A stretch of DNA of 64,000 nucleotides from Sipunculus nudus. Lineage: Eukaryota > Annelida > Sipuncula > Golfingiida > Sipunculidae. The notes below the pieces were generated by a model. The model was not told where the DNA came from. It ran no database searches and saw only the letters and a list, made by a program, of their open reading frames with translations. Every line of letters begins with the position of its first letter. The stretch's first letter is position 1. The stretch lies in the NCBI GenBank assembly GCA_026874595.1, contig CM049315.1, positions 12,648,664 to 12,712,663 of the forward strand. The letters are read 5' to 3'. Both the position numbers and the translations under genes were made by a program. Positions 1 to 11,352 of the stretch are shown one piece after another.

Positions 1-299
1 TTATATATAGTGTTAAAAAGCTTGCCGTAATCATATAGCCGAGGACCTAAACGTATTAAGATTGATACAATGGGATTAGATTTACTCTCTGACCCTCTTA
101 TTTCATCGACTGGTAAACTTGGGCCGTTCGGGACAGTCAGGGCCAAACATCACCACCTCGCTGAACTAAGGTCTTTCCCAGTGACGTAAGGATTTTATAG
201 TGGTTTTTTCCCAGAATCTTTTTTTCAAAACCAACATGGTTTAGAAACCGCCTTTTGTCGGCTTCCAGCTCACTATATAGTAATTAGTTATGTAAGTTG

Positions 300-470
300 C
301 CGCGTGGTAGCAGTACCGACACTAAATGCGACAGAGTGAGAGCCGTTTGATATCTCTGTCAGAGCCATTTCATTGACTGGGACAGTCTACAGGCGTATCA
401 CCCAGTGTTGTTTCTGACCACCAGGGCGCGCCACTGGAGGCGGTAAGGAACCGCCAGAATAGTGGCACAT
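300..470 (+). pseudogene. Relic homeobox upstream of LIM-homeodomain gene A
   Basis: The stretch around 380-460 aligns with the better preserved homeobox relic at 8927-9145. AGGCGTATCACCCAGTG matches its recognition-helix region, and the bases after it read as helix 3 (...RAR) in a frame shifted by one base. The helix carries Leu-Thr where a homeodomain has Gln50-Asn51. The N-terminal half is only weakly recognisable, through words such as ACCGACAC and AGAGCC. No open frame survives. Confidence 0.5.
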
Positions 471-2771
471 GTATACTTAATCAAACATTTATTTCTGTGA
501 TTCATAAAATTATACTGATGTGTTGAGATATGCATTGACACAAATCAACGTGCAGCGTGTTTACCGGGCTATTTTATAACATTCGCTGGCCTTTTTATTA
601 CTAAACTAGAGAATGAATTGGATTTTAATTATTTGTAAACGTATAGGTGTCGTACGTTTATTTTTTTATATCTACACAGTGAAAACGAAAGCTTTGACAT
701 TAACTAGTATTCAGAGATGACCTTTGTGCTTGAGTTATACTCTATGCTTTTGGAAAATATTCATATTTAAATTTAATATATAGATAAAAATTGATCATGT
801 GTTACGTTCCTTGGGCATCCAGGGGAACGTGGGAATTAGCTCCACGTAGATTTATATATACATCCATGTTTTCTTGTACACATTTAGTCACCAATCATGA
901 TCAATCATGATAAAGTTCATCCATATGGTAATAATAAAGTTTATTCTCTTCTTAGTTCACAAATTAAAATATATATCCAAGTATTGAAGGTTGACATTTC
1001 TAACTACAAAAATGATCATAAGATCTTCCTTTAAAAAGTTTCTAATCTAATAAAATGAGGCTTTATGAATTTAAATAAAAACAGAACAGAGTCCTGCTTT
1101 GACTAAAAATGCCCAAAAGTGCCTGTCTGTCCGAGGCCTATAAAGCCCTTAAGTACATGTCCCTAAACCTGACTAACCAACCAGATACTTGATTTAAGCT
1201 ACTGAATATTATAATACTGAGCTAAAACAAGCATTAGAAATACTGTCCATTTAGAACTAAGAAAAATCTTGACCATCCATATCATCTAAATATATTAACA
1301 TAATGAACTTACATAAAGTCTTATATGAAATGACAAATCTGGTTGATAAGTCAAGTTGACAATCTAAGGATCAAGTTGCTTGGTGGAGGCGCAATGTTAA
1401 ACGATCCTAAACACAGACTATCACTCAAATGTAATCAAGGGTGACTAGCCGCTGTCCAGCAAAGGTTATCTGCATTGCAGGGGGTAGAGGATTCTACTTA
1501 CATGCCTGTACTGGATGAACCTGTATAATAAGCTAAACTGAAGAGTAACAAGTATTTATAGTTATTTGGCCCAATAATCACCATAATCATAACACATGAC
1601 TACACAGAAAATCAGTTCACTCCTAAATGCATTAAACCCCTGATACATACTACACATATATTTATGTATAAATATGTACATATATATATATATATTTATT
1701 AAAAGAAAAATTGATATGCAATAATCTTTCCGTTTAAATGTCTAATCCTAAAATATATTTCCGTCAATATGTCTAATCCTATATTCTATTTATGTTATTA
1801 TGTCTAGTCCTATAATCTATTTCCTAAAATATGTTTAATCCTATATGCTATTTTTGTTAAGATGGCTCATTTTTGAAGACAGGGTGTGTCATACACCTAT
1901 TATCTCTAGGAATCGTTCAAGACGGCATACTTTATTCCTGTATAGCTATAAAGAAATACTGCATTTTAAACTTTTAATTTATTTCACTTACTACGTAAAT
2001 TAATCAGTTGTAATAATTATAACAGTTGTAAAAACAATAAAGGTAAAAATTTCTTTGCTAAAATTATCACTTTACCATGTTAAAATGAATATATCTGATT
2101 TTTTTTTTATTCCGGGGTTGCAGACCAGCAAGAGAGATTTTGATTTGTATATTCAGTATGAGATGTGATCGCCTCCCATTTCAGAAACTTATCCGGAAAC
2201 CACATTGTTTTCTAAATCTGTTCTAGTAACAGACATCTGACTAACCATCATATAATCAAGATATCCCTAAATTTTAAGGCTGCAAGTTTATGAATGGCAC
2301 GTCTAAACCTAGGCGTCTGTACCCAGTCTAAACCCTGTCGTCCAATACTGAGCTGTCAGCAGAGTACCGAGCACACTGATTGTAGTACTTACTCCAGTAA
2401 CAACTGTTAGTTGTTTGCAGTAAACACTTAAGTGAATGTGACAAACATCCAATTAGTTGTCCGCACCCACAGTGCTTTCATTCTCTGCAGTAAAACTCTT
2501 GAGTAGAATAATTAACCCCCTGTAATCACTCAAGCGTCTCTGAGTGGTACTCGCGTTCACGCTGCCTGACCACGTGAGCAGTGTCACATGTGATTACGTG
2601 TCAATGAGTGAGCACTTGTCAACATTACTCAGTACCGGTACTTAAACCTCATACATCTGCTCTCAGCATCATACCTACCACCGCCCACGGTCCACGGTTC
2701 TCACAGACTCGCTTCAATCCAGATAAAAATACTACAGTGTAAACCATAAAAGTAAACTTTGAGAGAAATTT
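471..2771 (+). other. 5' flank of LIM-homeodomain gene A
   Basis: About 2.3 kb with no gene seen. It is AT-rich and conserved almost base for base in copy C (11860-14095). A short TA run lies near 1678-1698. In the last 200 bases there are a CACGTG E-box (near 2571), a TACTTAAA element (near 2638) and a CTCAGCA initiator-like word about 27 bases after it, which may form the core promoter. That reading is a guess from motif spacing. Conservation between copies cannot support it, because the duplication looks recent. Confidence 0.5.
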
Positions 2772-3962
2772 ATGACAATGTTTGCCGGAGAGATAAGCTT
2801 GTCACCCCAGAAGGCAAGGAACGACGCTTCCTTTGTAGTAGATGAGCTTTCTGACCCGCTGGTGTTACAAGGATTTAATCACATCGAGGACCTGTTGAAG
2901 ATGGAGTTTTCTAATGAGGAACCACTGCCAGCTAAATGTGACGATCTTTTGGCGACCGCCATGTACCAACACATTCTGACGGACGGAGCAACGGAACCAG
3001 ACGAACCCGTCAACCAACTGCCGCCATGGTCTCCAGTCACACCCGAGTCGCAAACTGTCTCGGAAGTGACGTCAGAGGTTCAAGATGAGGTCTCCGAGGT
3101 GACACCAGAGCATCATGATGCCGTCCCCTTAGTGACGTCAGAGATTCAAGATGACGGTAAAACTCACATTCACGCTCATTTCCGGATGCAGCAGCTACAA
3201 GAAGCAGACGACCTCCCCTGTTCTCTGGATGACCTTTTACCAGAAACACTCCACAAAGAAACATGTTCTGTCATAGAGCCAGTGTCAGCGCCACCATCCC
3301 CGGTGGTCGTGATCCGTAGTCAGAATTTATGTTCAGGTTGTGATGGCTGTTTAACAGACCGCTACATTCTACAGGTGAACGGACTCCTGTGGCATGAGAC
3401 ATGTCTGCGATGTTGTGAGTGTCACTTACAGCTTGGTTACCATGGCAAGTGTTACGTCAAGGACGGCAGGATTTACTGTAAACAGCATTACCGGGAGATG
3501 TACGGTGTCCGTTGTTCCAAGTGTGACCGCGTGGTGGCGCAATATGACTTAGTTCATCATGTGGGTCGTCATGTCTATCACGTGACATGTTTTTCGTGTA
3601 CTACATGTGGACGTTTATTATCTACAGGAGAACAGTTTTCAGTACAAGGATATGATTTGATATGTAGGGATCACGCAGGCCATTCGTCAATCTCGGGACT
3701 GACGAGTTTAACACGGAGGACAGCAACCAAGAGATCAGCTATCGATGACCCAGGGAACCCAATGAAACCCAAGTCTAAGCGTCTGAGAACACAATTCACG
3801 GACGAACAAGTCGAGCTTCTCAAAGAGGAATACATGCAAGAAACCAACCCTGTCGGAAGTGACCTTGAGCGGATCGCGCTGAAGGTCGGGCTCAGTCGGC
3901 GCGTCACACAGATCTGGTTTCAGAACGTTCGTGCCCGGGACAGGAAACAACAGAGTAAATAA
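2772..3962 (+). CDS. LIM-homeodomain transcription factor, Lhx6/8 (Arrowhead)-like, copy A
   Basis: The 396-residue protein has an acidic N-terminus (about 1-180), LIM domain 1 (about 187-239), LIM domain 2 (about 248-301) and a homeodomain (about 335-394). Both LIM domains keep all eight zinc ligands (CSGC, HETC, CEC, CKQH; CSKC, HVTC, TTC, CRDH). The homeodomain keeps the core residues Leu16, Tyr20, Trp48, Phe49, Asn51 and Arg53. TNPVG, DLERIA and GLSRRVTQ point to the Lhx6/Lhx8/Arrowhead class, which are nuclear sequence-specific regulators; position 52 is Val and 56 an unusual Asp. The whole protein lies in one exon, whereas LIM-homeodomain genes normally have several introns, so a retrocopy origin is likely. 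Two ATGs lie close together at the start (M-T-M); the first is used. An acidic repeat rich in SEVTSE words (about 95-128) differs in copy number from copy C. The frame is intact. Confidence 0.92.
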   Translation: MTMFAGEISLSPQKARNDASFVVDELSDPLVLQGFNHIEDLLKMEFSNEEPLPAKCDDLLATAMYQHILTDGATEPDEPVNQLPPWSPVTPESQTVSEVTSEVQDEVSEVTPEHHDAVPLVTSEIQDDGKTHIHAHFRMQQLQEADDLPCSLDDLLPETLHKETCSVIEPVSAPPSPVVVIRSQNLCSGCDGCLTDRYILQVNGLLWHETCLRCCECHLQLGYHGKCYVKDGRIYCKQHYREMYGVRCSKCDRVVAQYDLVHHVGRHVYHVTCFSCTTCGRLLSTGEQFSVQGYDLICRDHAGHSSISGLTSLTRRTATKRSAIDDPGNPMKPKSKRLRTQFTDEQVELLKEEYMQETNPVGSDLERIALKVGLSRRVTQIWFQNVRARDRKQQSK

Positions 3963-4590
3963 AATAGACTTTTTGAATTAACACTGAAATACCCTTACTT
4001 TGATGTAATACAAAGGGGATTGTGATTGATTCACAGATACTTACTGCCTAATGTGTTTAATATATTTACATGTTATTGTAACTTCATCTTTCGTTTCATT
4101 CTTGATATTTATACAAATACCAAAAGCCTGTCGTTTGTACCCAGCCCAGTTTCGTCTATTATCTGACATCATAATCACACTTATCATTCTTTAATTAACT
4201 GTCATTTCATTTTGAATACTACATTAATTGTATATATCTCGTTTTTCTTACATATTTAATTATGTTATATTAATTTAATTTATAAATTATAGATATTTTA
4301 TGTTTATATGTAAAATTGAATAAACTTTATTATCACGTATGTATGGTCTTCTCCAGTCTTTATTTTAGAAAGAATTAGGATCCAATTTTAAGATGACCGT
4401 TCATCACTTTTTAATTTAAGTGTGTCTCGTGCGTGTTTAAATTTTCTAAACTGAACAGCAGTAGTCATGGCATGATCGACTGTGATTGCTGGCTTCCATC
4501 CTAACTCACGTCACTAAAACAGTAGGGAAAAGCGAATGTATAAACAAACAATACTAAAACATGTTTCATGTAGTCACGTCAACTAATTAT
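3963..4590 (+). other. 3' UTR and 3' flank of LIM-homeodomain gene A
   Basis: AT-rich sequence, recognisably related to 15251-15800 but far more diverged from it than the coding and 5' sequences are, with many substitutions and indels starting within about 30 bases of the stop codon. Confidence 0.6.
4319..4324 (+). terminator. Polyadenylation signal AATAAA
   Basis: AATAAA about 360 bases after the stop codon, followed by a T-rich and GT-containing stretch. The same signal is at the matching place in copy C (15496). Confidence 0.55.
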
Positions 4591-6050
4591 CCGTGCAGTT
4601 TCGTCACTCCGCATCAACGGCCTGTCGCAGCTCTACGACCCGCTTCTCGAACCGGTTGCGCCATCCAGTGGTTATCGGTAGCGAGTCACGAAACTGTCGT
4701 CAGAAGATGACCGAAGTTACTGCGTATGACAAGTGTTCTTCTAAACTACTATTGTGCAACTATATGAAGACGCACAAGAACAAGCAGAAAAAAACTTCTT
4801 ACTTGAATGTTAAATTACAGCCACATATCATCAATGATATACGATGTTGTGGAAGACATAGGGAATGTTATGATATCAGACAGATGTTGTAGGTGGGCAG
4901 CTTGATTATTAATTGACTCATTTAAAATGTAGAATTAATTTGTTTTCTGACTCTCTCGTATTATAATAAATGAAAAAAAAATCCCATCAGAGCCTCTGCA
5001 TGACTGTTATCCAAAAATGTATTAGTTACTTATAAATCGTAATAAGATTTTAAAATGGTCTTTGCGAATTTATCCAGATACCGGAATTCAAACCTCTCAA
5101 GGCGCGCTCAGATCGCAAATTATTTCATTCATCATGATTAATGCCAGGTTGGAAGCACGGTATTGGGTTTAAGAAAGCAATAAATAAATACAGGCGCTGG
5201 CGGAGGTGTTCTCTCTAATTGTGTTCTGGATGAAATAAGGCGGAGGTGTTACCTCTCAGAGTGCGCTCGATAAATTCCAGGCTCTTTTTTTCTTACAAAT
5301 AGTATGCATGTATTTTTGATGAGAAAATATTGAAATACACATTGGAAGTAACCCATTAACTTAAAGGGGACCAATCACCTATTTAGCATGTTGAATTAAC
5401 ACAAAAAATAGCTTCTTCCCTTTAAATAAATGTTTACCTGCCAAAACATTGCCCCGAAACCGTTTGCTTACTCCCGTAAACGAGTGTTAAAAACAGTGGA
5501 CCGGGCGCTACATAAACATAGCGCGTGGGACACTGTGCATCGCTGAGCAACAACACCTGCCAATCACGTAAAACCGTGACTGACTTGGCTGCTAAATGTT
5601 TTACATGTTACCGCCAGCTGAAACTTTGTGTGTTGCGGCTCACAATGGGACCTTCGGTCACGCGGACTTGTTATGGTTAACAGACACCCGTGGCCTGTGT
5701 TTAAAAAAAAAACACAGAGCCATAACAATGCGTTAAACAGCCGTATGCGAGGTACTGAGACTGTAAGATGGGATGGTATTGCTTGGATACATTTGTATAA
5801 AGCAAAACTGAACTGATAGTGTGAAAGATGGACATAATATTGCTCCTGATTATGTCCCTTATCTCCCATCATATTATTGTATCCGCCAAAACAGAGTTTT
5901 GCGGATACTATGTTTTCAGCTGCACGCCGCCGCCACCGCCGCCGCGTAGGTGTCCGGAGAACTCCTCCGTAACCGCTGGGCGGAATTTTACGAACCCCGG
6001 GATTATGTTCGGGTCACATGTGAACTGCTGCGCCCCGATTTTGTTTTGAC
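4591..6050. other. Anonymous sequence
   Basis: No supported gene. The short open frames here have no family resemblance and no splice context. A small CCG-rich run lies at about 5926-5945 and GGCGGAGGTGTT occurs twice near 5190-5250. Confidence 0.5.
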
Positions 6051-7010
6051 CTCTGACCTTTCCTCTGCGCTCTGCGTCCGTTTTTGCGTCTGTTTCCACA
6101 CATAAACCCACATATCTCGGGAACCGTTTGACCGATCAGGAAATTTTTTTTTACACAAATGTAGCCCTTGGAGAGCTTTATAACATACACAAAAAATGGT
6201 GGCGCCACCTGCAACCATGTTTGCACAGTGTCCATCTGTTCGTCTGCCTTGGGTTAAAATCACTCATATCTCTGCAGTGACTAGACTAATTCACCTGAAA
6301 TTCGGCATGCGTAAACATCCTGGATAGCTTTTCTGATTTTATGACAGGTGGCGCCACCTATATTCACGTTTACGCTGCAGACATCCAAGCCCATATTTCG
6401 GGAACCGTTTGACCGATCAGGAAATTTTTTTTGCACAAATGTAGCCCTTGGAGAGCTTTATAACATACACAAGCAATGGTGGCGCCACCTCCAACCATGT
6501 TTGCACAGTGTCCATCTGTTCGTCTGCCTTGGGTTAAAATCACTCATATCTCTGCAGTGACTTGACTAATTCACCTGAAATTCGGCATGCGTACACATCC
6601 TGGGTAGCTTTTCTGATTTATGACAGGTGGCGCCACCTACATTCACGTTTACGCTGCAGACATCCAAGCTCATATCTCGGGAACTGTTTGACCGATCAGG
6701 AAAATTTTTTTGCACAAATATAGCCCTTGGAGAGCTTTATCACATACACAAAAAATGGTGGCGCCACCTGCAGCCATTTTTGCACAACTCCTGTCTGTCT
6801 GCCATGGGATAAAATCACTCATATCTCGGCAGTGGTTTGACATATCTGCCTAAAACTTTGCAGGTTTATACAACCCCGACAGCTCTCTTGATTTTATGAC
6901 AGGTGGCGCCACCTGCATTCTAGTTCATGCAGCAGACATCCAAGCTCATATCTTTGGAACCGTTTGACCGATTGGGCCAAAGTTTTGCATGTGTATAGTT
7001 CTCACATAGC
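6050..7010. repeat. Tandem array of ~279-bp units with GGTGGCGCCACC palindromes
   Basis: Units begin with CATATCTCGGGAACCG at 6111, 6392, 6671 and (diverged) 6947, giving periods of 281, 279 and 276 bases. Each full unit carries two copies of the 12-base palindrome GGTGGCGCCACC (6198, 6347, 6478, 6626, 6757, 6902), so the array has a half-unit structure of about 130-150 bases. Short ORFs inside it are by-products. The layout resembles tandem-repeat-bearing non-autonomous elements known from bivalves, but no element ends were found. Confidence 0.85.
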
Positions 7011-7024
7011 TCTTTATCATATTG

Positions 7025-7210
7025 CCCGGGATGATATTTGTCTGAGGGAAAATTGTCTTCGGGGTAATTGACGGGAGGAGGAGGGGGGGGGGGGGGTTCA
7101 AATTGTCCGGGGGGGGGGTAATTGTCACGGGGCTAATATGTCTCGGGGGTAGTTCTCCAAGGGGGAGGGGGAGGTTTCAATGGGATAATTGTCCGGGGGT
7201 CAGTTGTCCG
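7025..7210. repeat. Degenerate G-rich minisatellite (AATTGTCCGGGG-like)
   Basis: Variants of TAATTGTCCGGGG recur every 20-30 bases, with long G runs (7081-7097). The words drift but keep the order AATTGTC then a G run. No coding content. Confidence 0.6.
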
Positions 7211-7698
7211 AAATCCCTTTGGATCTCTGTTTAAAGAAAAAAGAATGGTGCAAGTGTACGAAATTTTATAATTGATTTTTATTTGTATCGGCCAAGACAC
7301 AATGCTTGTAACACTGCAAGCCAACCAGGGAAAATAAAAAAATTAAATGTTTGAAAAGGTGCATATAATGCGTGAAATGTAGTTCATTTCCATACCTCAA
7401 GATATCTCTTAATTACCTGAGGTATAGCAGCACAAGTAAGCATAATTACTGAAGACCTGGTTCTCTCTTGTAAAACAAATATATGCCAGTGGAAAGTCCA
7501 GTCCTTAATTAACAAAAACAGTTAAGTCAGACCAATTTCACATCCATGGTTTAAAGGTGTTTTGTGTCAAGTTAATACAACCATGGAACATACTTTTGAT
7601 TTGCGGGAAACATCGAAAGCACTCACCAGTCTGCATTTCACTGTTTTCTTTCAATTAGAATTTAAATTCTTTATATCCTAAAATTTGAGTATATATTA
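7211..7698. other. Anonymous sequence
   Basis: AT-rich; no gene, RNA or repeat structure seen. Confidence 0.4.
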
Positions 7699-8640
7699 TA
7701 CTAGCTGATAAACCCGGTATACCGGGCTTTTTACCGCGGTTTGGGAGATATATTTACTAAGATATTGAATGTTGGCTCAATAAATGGAAAATATAGATTT
7801 TTAATGGGATACTCTCGGAATACGATATGTACAAATAATTTTTACTGTTATTTTGTGGCGTTGTGCTCGTGGCAAAAGTCATATCCCGGTTTGTTTCCCT
7901 AGAAGATCTGGTCAGTGATGGTTTACATTGCAAACTGGAATGAGACGCGGAGGCATACAGTTTTTCGTTGATATTTGACTGGTTTCTATCGTTGGTCGTA
8001 TAAAGAATAGGTTGAGGTGAGGAACACAGGAAAGATTAATGAAATGTACGTTGCAAGGAAACTGTTCCTGAAGAAGGAAACAGAAATATACATACATCGT
8101 AAGTAGCAGAAGCGGACCCAGCGTGCAGTGGGTCCGTATCCCATTTTCAGCCACCGCAACCCTTTTTTTCATCGTATCAGACAAACTTTGAGGCCTGAAA
8201 CCCCCGACACCACCCCAGCCCTTCCTGAAACTGGGACCTTGAATTAGGTTTTTACATTAATCCTCCTGGGTTGAACTCTCCATTTCATAAAGCAAGAAAC
8301 ACGTGTTTTTTATCTTTTACTGAGCACGCACGTGGGTCAGATCCCTCATTGAAAGCAAGCGTTATTCATATGAACAATAGTCCTTAGTGTTAGAGGTTAA
8401 GTGACCACGATGCACGCATTCCGATGATTGCCGAAGGCAGTTCGGCTGTGCTCGGTAAAAAAACGGGAAAATCACTCAAAATTATATGTATATTAAAAAT
8501 TATTTATTTTCATATCGCCTATGTCACTGCGGGGATAATAACCTTTAAAATGGTGCATGGCACAATATTGTACACAACGCGGTTATAGAGAACACTGCGA
8601 ACAAACGTGAACCGAATTCCTTTTATAAGTATTAGATTTG
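7699..8640 (+). mobile_element. ~1 kb dispersed repeat, plus-strand copy
   Basis: Matches the reverse complement of about 31815-32815 over nearly its whole length. It begins ACTAGCTGATAAACCC, followed by the palindrome CCCGGTATACCGGG, and ends near CCTTTTATAAGTATTAGAT. There is no coding capacity: open frames within it do not agree between copies. The start word and the TTAGAT end recall truncated RTE-type non-LTR elements, but the class is unproven. Confidence 0.7.
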
Positions 8641-8926
8641 TATCCGTATAATCATTTGTTTCCTTGGAGTACAAATCAATTTTAATCTCTGCAAGTCTTG
8701 GCTTGTATTATAGTTTGTATTATAGAATAATATTTCAAAATATACGTTAACTATTGCAAGCGTTTTGTATTGACGATGTGGAAACACAGGTTATCATAGA
8801 TGTACTTATTTGGAAAGCAGGCGTCAGGAATAACATATAACATTATCAGCAGCGTCTGAATCAACAATCGACGCACAAAGGAGAGTTACAAAAACTGTGC
8901 TGCATCAACTAGTCTAAATCCGAGGG
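8641..8926. other. Sequence upstream of the best-preserved relic homeobox
   Basis: No LIM-domain coding sequence or other gene is seen upstream of the homeobox relic. Confidence 0.4.
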
Positions 8927-9145
8927 ATGGACATTCAAAAAGGTAAAACGAGGAACAGACGATCTCTGATCACAACTTTAACGGAGGAACAGCTGGGCGC
9001 GCTGCAGGACTCGTTTAACCGTCACACCAACCCAGTCGGACAAGCCCTGCAGGCCGTCGCTCAGTCCGTGGGGCTCAGCAGGCGTGTCACCAAGTGTGGT
9101 TTCTAACCGCAAGGGCGCGCCACCGGAGGCGGAAAGGAACCGCCA
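8927..9145 (+). pseudogene. Relic Lhx6/8-like homeobox with a one-base frameshift in helix 3
   Basis: From the ATG at 8927 a 59-codon frame runs to TAA at 9104-9106 and covers homeodomain helices 1, 2 and the start of 3. It shares TNPVG and GLSRRVT with the intact LIM-homeodomain proteins at 2772 and 14096. One base is missing just after GTCACC. Reading past that point in the next frame gives V-W-F, then Leu-Thr in place of Gln50-Asn51, then ARAR and a basic tail. The DNA-contacting residues are therefore lost as well as the frame. No LIM domains precede it. The ATG may be chance. From about 9080 onward the DNA is shared with copies A (near 390) and C (near 11785), which hold more decayed versions of the same homeobox. 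Confidence 0.7.
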
Positions 9146-9578
9146 GAATAGTGGCACATGTATACTTGATCAAACATTTATGTCCGTGATTCATAAAATT
9201 ATACTGATGTGTTGAGATATGCATTGACACAAATCAACGCGCAGCGTGTTTACCGGGCTATTTTATAACATTCGCTGGCCTTTTTTATTACTAAACTAGA
9301 GAATGAATTGGATTTTAATTATTTGTAAACGTACAGGTGTCGTAAGTTTATTTTTTTATATCTACAAAGTAAAAACGAAAGGTTTGACATGAACATAATT
9401 ATCAGAAATGACCTTTTTGTTTGAGTATTACTGTATGCTTTTGGAAAATATTCATATTTAATTTTAATATATAGATAAAAATTGATCATGAATACAAAAA
9501 AAAAAAAAAACAGCTCACCCCGAAATGCATTTAACCCCTGATACATGCTACACATATATTTATGTATAAAGATGTATA
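9090..9578. repeat. Third, internally deleted copy (B) of the LIM-unit 5' flank
   Basis: 9090-9490 matches about 400-795 of copy A. After an A-rich run at about 9497-9510 the match resumes at A coordinate about 1610 and runs to about 1680, so roughly 810 bases are deleted. The copy ends at about 9578, where the Harbinger-like relic region begins. No LIM-homeodomain gene follows it. Confidence 0.85.
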
Positions 9579-9648
9579 TCGCCCTACCTCCTGCTTCTTG
9601 GCGAATCCTTACTTTTAGCAGATGTTGCATTTATCTACGTTACCAGGC

Positions 9649-10128
9649 GTGAAGAGAAAAAGAAGAAGAATCCGGTTTAAAGACGCTTCTGAGCAAGGCC
9701 TTGGCTTATTCGCAAGCCATAATATGGCCAGTACGAGAGGCTCATGTCAAAGCTGGCCAGGGAGGATTCGCCAGGTTTCAAAAACTTTCAGCGTGAGGAT
9801 CCTTACCTTTTTCAGTAGCTACTTAATCGTGTGGGATCGAGGACCAAGAAGCAGGACACCTTCATGCGCAAAGCCCTCGAACCAAGATTACGGCTTGCCT
9901 TGACGTTACGTTACCTGGCAAATGGGGATCCTTACAAGAGTCTTGAGCACGGCTTCCGCGTGTCGAACAACGCAGTTTTTCTACTATATTCCCAGAAACT
10001 TGCGAAGCCATCAGAGCGTAGTGAGCGGAGGACGTTTTCTTTGTCCAAATTCACCTGAAGAGTGGATGGTGGTGAGTCTGAACTTCTCCCGGCAGTGGAA
10101 CTTTCACAATACTATTGGGGCCTTGGAT
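9649..10128 (+). pseudogene. PIF/Harbinger-type transposase relic
   Basis: One frame beginning near 9693 reads through a TAA (9720) and a TAG (about 9814), giving words typical of Harbinger transposase/HARBI1: YGQYERLM, NFQREDPYLFQ, KQDTFMRKALEP, LALTLRYLANGDPYKSL and GFRVSNNAV. After a frameshift near 9990-10030 the next frame gives NSPEEW, RQWNFHNTIGALD and then stops resembling the family. GALD marks the first catalytic Asp region of the DDE nuclease, so most of the catalytic core is missing. No terminal repeats were found. It is dead. Confidence 0.75.
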
Positions 10129-10595
10129 ATAACTCGACATACCCTCGGCACTACTCCTTGGGCAATCAGGACTGAACCGCCGGAGCTCGGTTTAACTCTT
10201 GCTGAGCTCGGCTCAATAAGACGTTAACTCGCAGGAAACTCGTATTCATGTCGGCTTCAATTCATACGCAACTCGGAAATACTCAGTGTGACTCGAGAAC
10301 CCACGGGCGTTACTCGGCCTGAGCTCGGGATAACTCGGCTTGTTATTCGAGACCGAGCGCAACGCCGATCTGTGCCGAGTGAGTTCCGAGTAACTCCGAG
10401 CTCCAACCGAGGGCCCCACGATTCACGTCGATCTCTTAACTCGGAATGATATTTTTTAACATGTTCAAAATTTATTTTCCGGGCTCCACGAGTGACACCG
10501 ACTTGTGCAGAGTTTTCCCGAGCATGAAGCCGAGTGTATCCCGATTTCTGACCGAGTAATCCCGAGTCCCAACTCGGAATCACTCGGCCTCAAAC
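10128..10595. repeat. CTCGG/CCGAG words at ~10-11 base spacing
   Basis: ACTCGG or AGCTCGG recurs at spacings of 10, 11, 21, 22 or 33 bases from about 10131 to 10345. The opposite-strand word CCGAG then recurs at about 10-12 bases, clearest at 10490-10570, before returning to CTCGG. The intervening bases are not conserved, so this is a very degenerate short-period repeat. Confidence 0.5.
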
Positions 10596-10815
10596 TTGAG
10601 AAAATATGAGAGCTGCTTTAATGTTCAAGTTACACATGAAAGTTATGCCACTGTTGAGTTGCCAACACGCTGAACGTCGTGATCGTTTCAGTCAGCCGGT
10701 ACATGAATAACAGTTTGACTGCGTTCGTCGCGTGTGGACCTGAATATCTCACGCTGATTGGCTGAGCTGGAGACACATTTTAAAACCGGCCTGCCGCGAT
10801 ATGCAATGGTCTGAT

Positions 10816-11352
10816 TAGACTGGTACCCTGCTCTATTATGGCCCTCAGCCAAGCATAGAGACAGGCGTACAACGCCATCTTAAGTACTCCTAGTTGCAAC
10901 TCCTGACTAACCTGTAGACTGGTTCCAACTCCAGTATGCACGCTCATACCGGTTGCCATGGACGTTCACGCGATCCTGGTTGGTTATCCGTGAAGATTTC
11001 TTATAAAATAACTTTCTTTAGTTATTTCTAGTTTTAAAATATTTAAAAATGAGTTGTTGCACAAAAAGTGAATAATTGATGTATAGATAATACGATATAC
11101 TGAATCTTTGATATTCCACTGTATGTAGCAGTGATTTATTATTAATACCTATTAATCTTATCATTATGTCACACGTCATGTACAGCCAACCTTTTGTAAC
11201 TTCTCTGAACAAACGAAATGCTTATATTTATCATATATAATACACACTGGAGTTGGAACCAGTCTGCCAGGAGTACAAAAGATGGCGTTGTACGCCCGTC
11301 TCTATGATTGGACTAGAGCAGCGGTGCCATAATAGAGCGGGGTACCAGTCTA
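10816..11352. mobile_element. Foldback/MITE DNA transposon with 9-bp target duplication (Mutator-like)
   Basis: The terminal inverted repeats are 10816-10938 and 11243-11352. Both ends begin TAGACTGGTACCC and share CATAGAGAC, CGTACAACGCCATCTT and CTGGTTCCAACTCCAGT; the left repeat has about 24 extra bases. The flanks carry a perfect direct repeat TGGTCTGAT (10807-10815 and 11353-11361). A 9-bp duplication with TIRs over 100 bases fits a non-autonomous Mutator-like element. The interior is AT-rich and non-coding. Confidence 0.88.

Larger units (their letters stand above)
1..4590. repeat. Segmental duplication, copy A (LIM-homeodomain unit)
   Basis: This block matches 11397-15800. The bases from position 6 are nearly identical to those from 11401, and the match runs through the 5' flank, the LIM-homeodomain gene and its 3' flank to about 4590. 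The main indel is about 70 bases present near 1540-1610 and absent from copy C. The left border lies outside the window, so the full unit may be longer. Confidence 0.9.
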
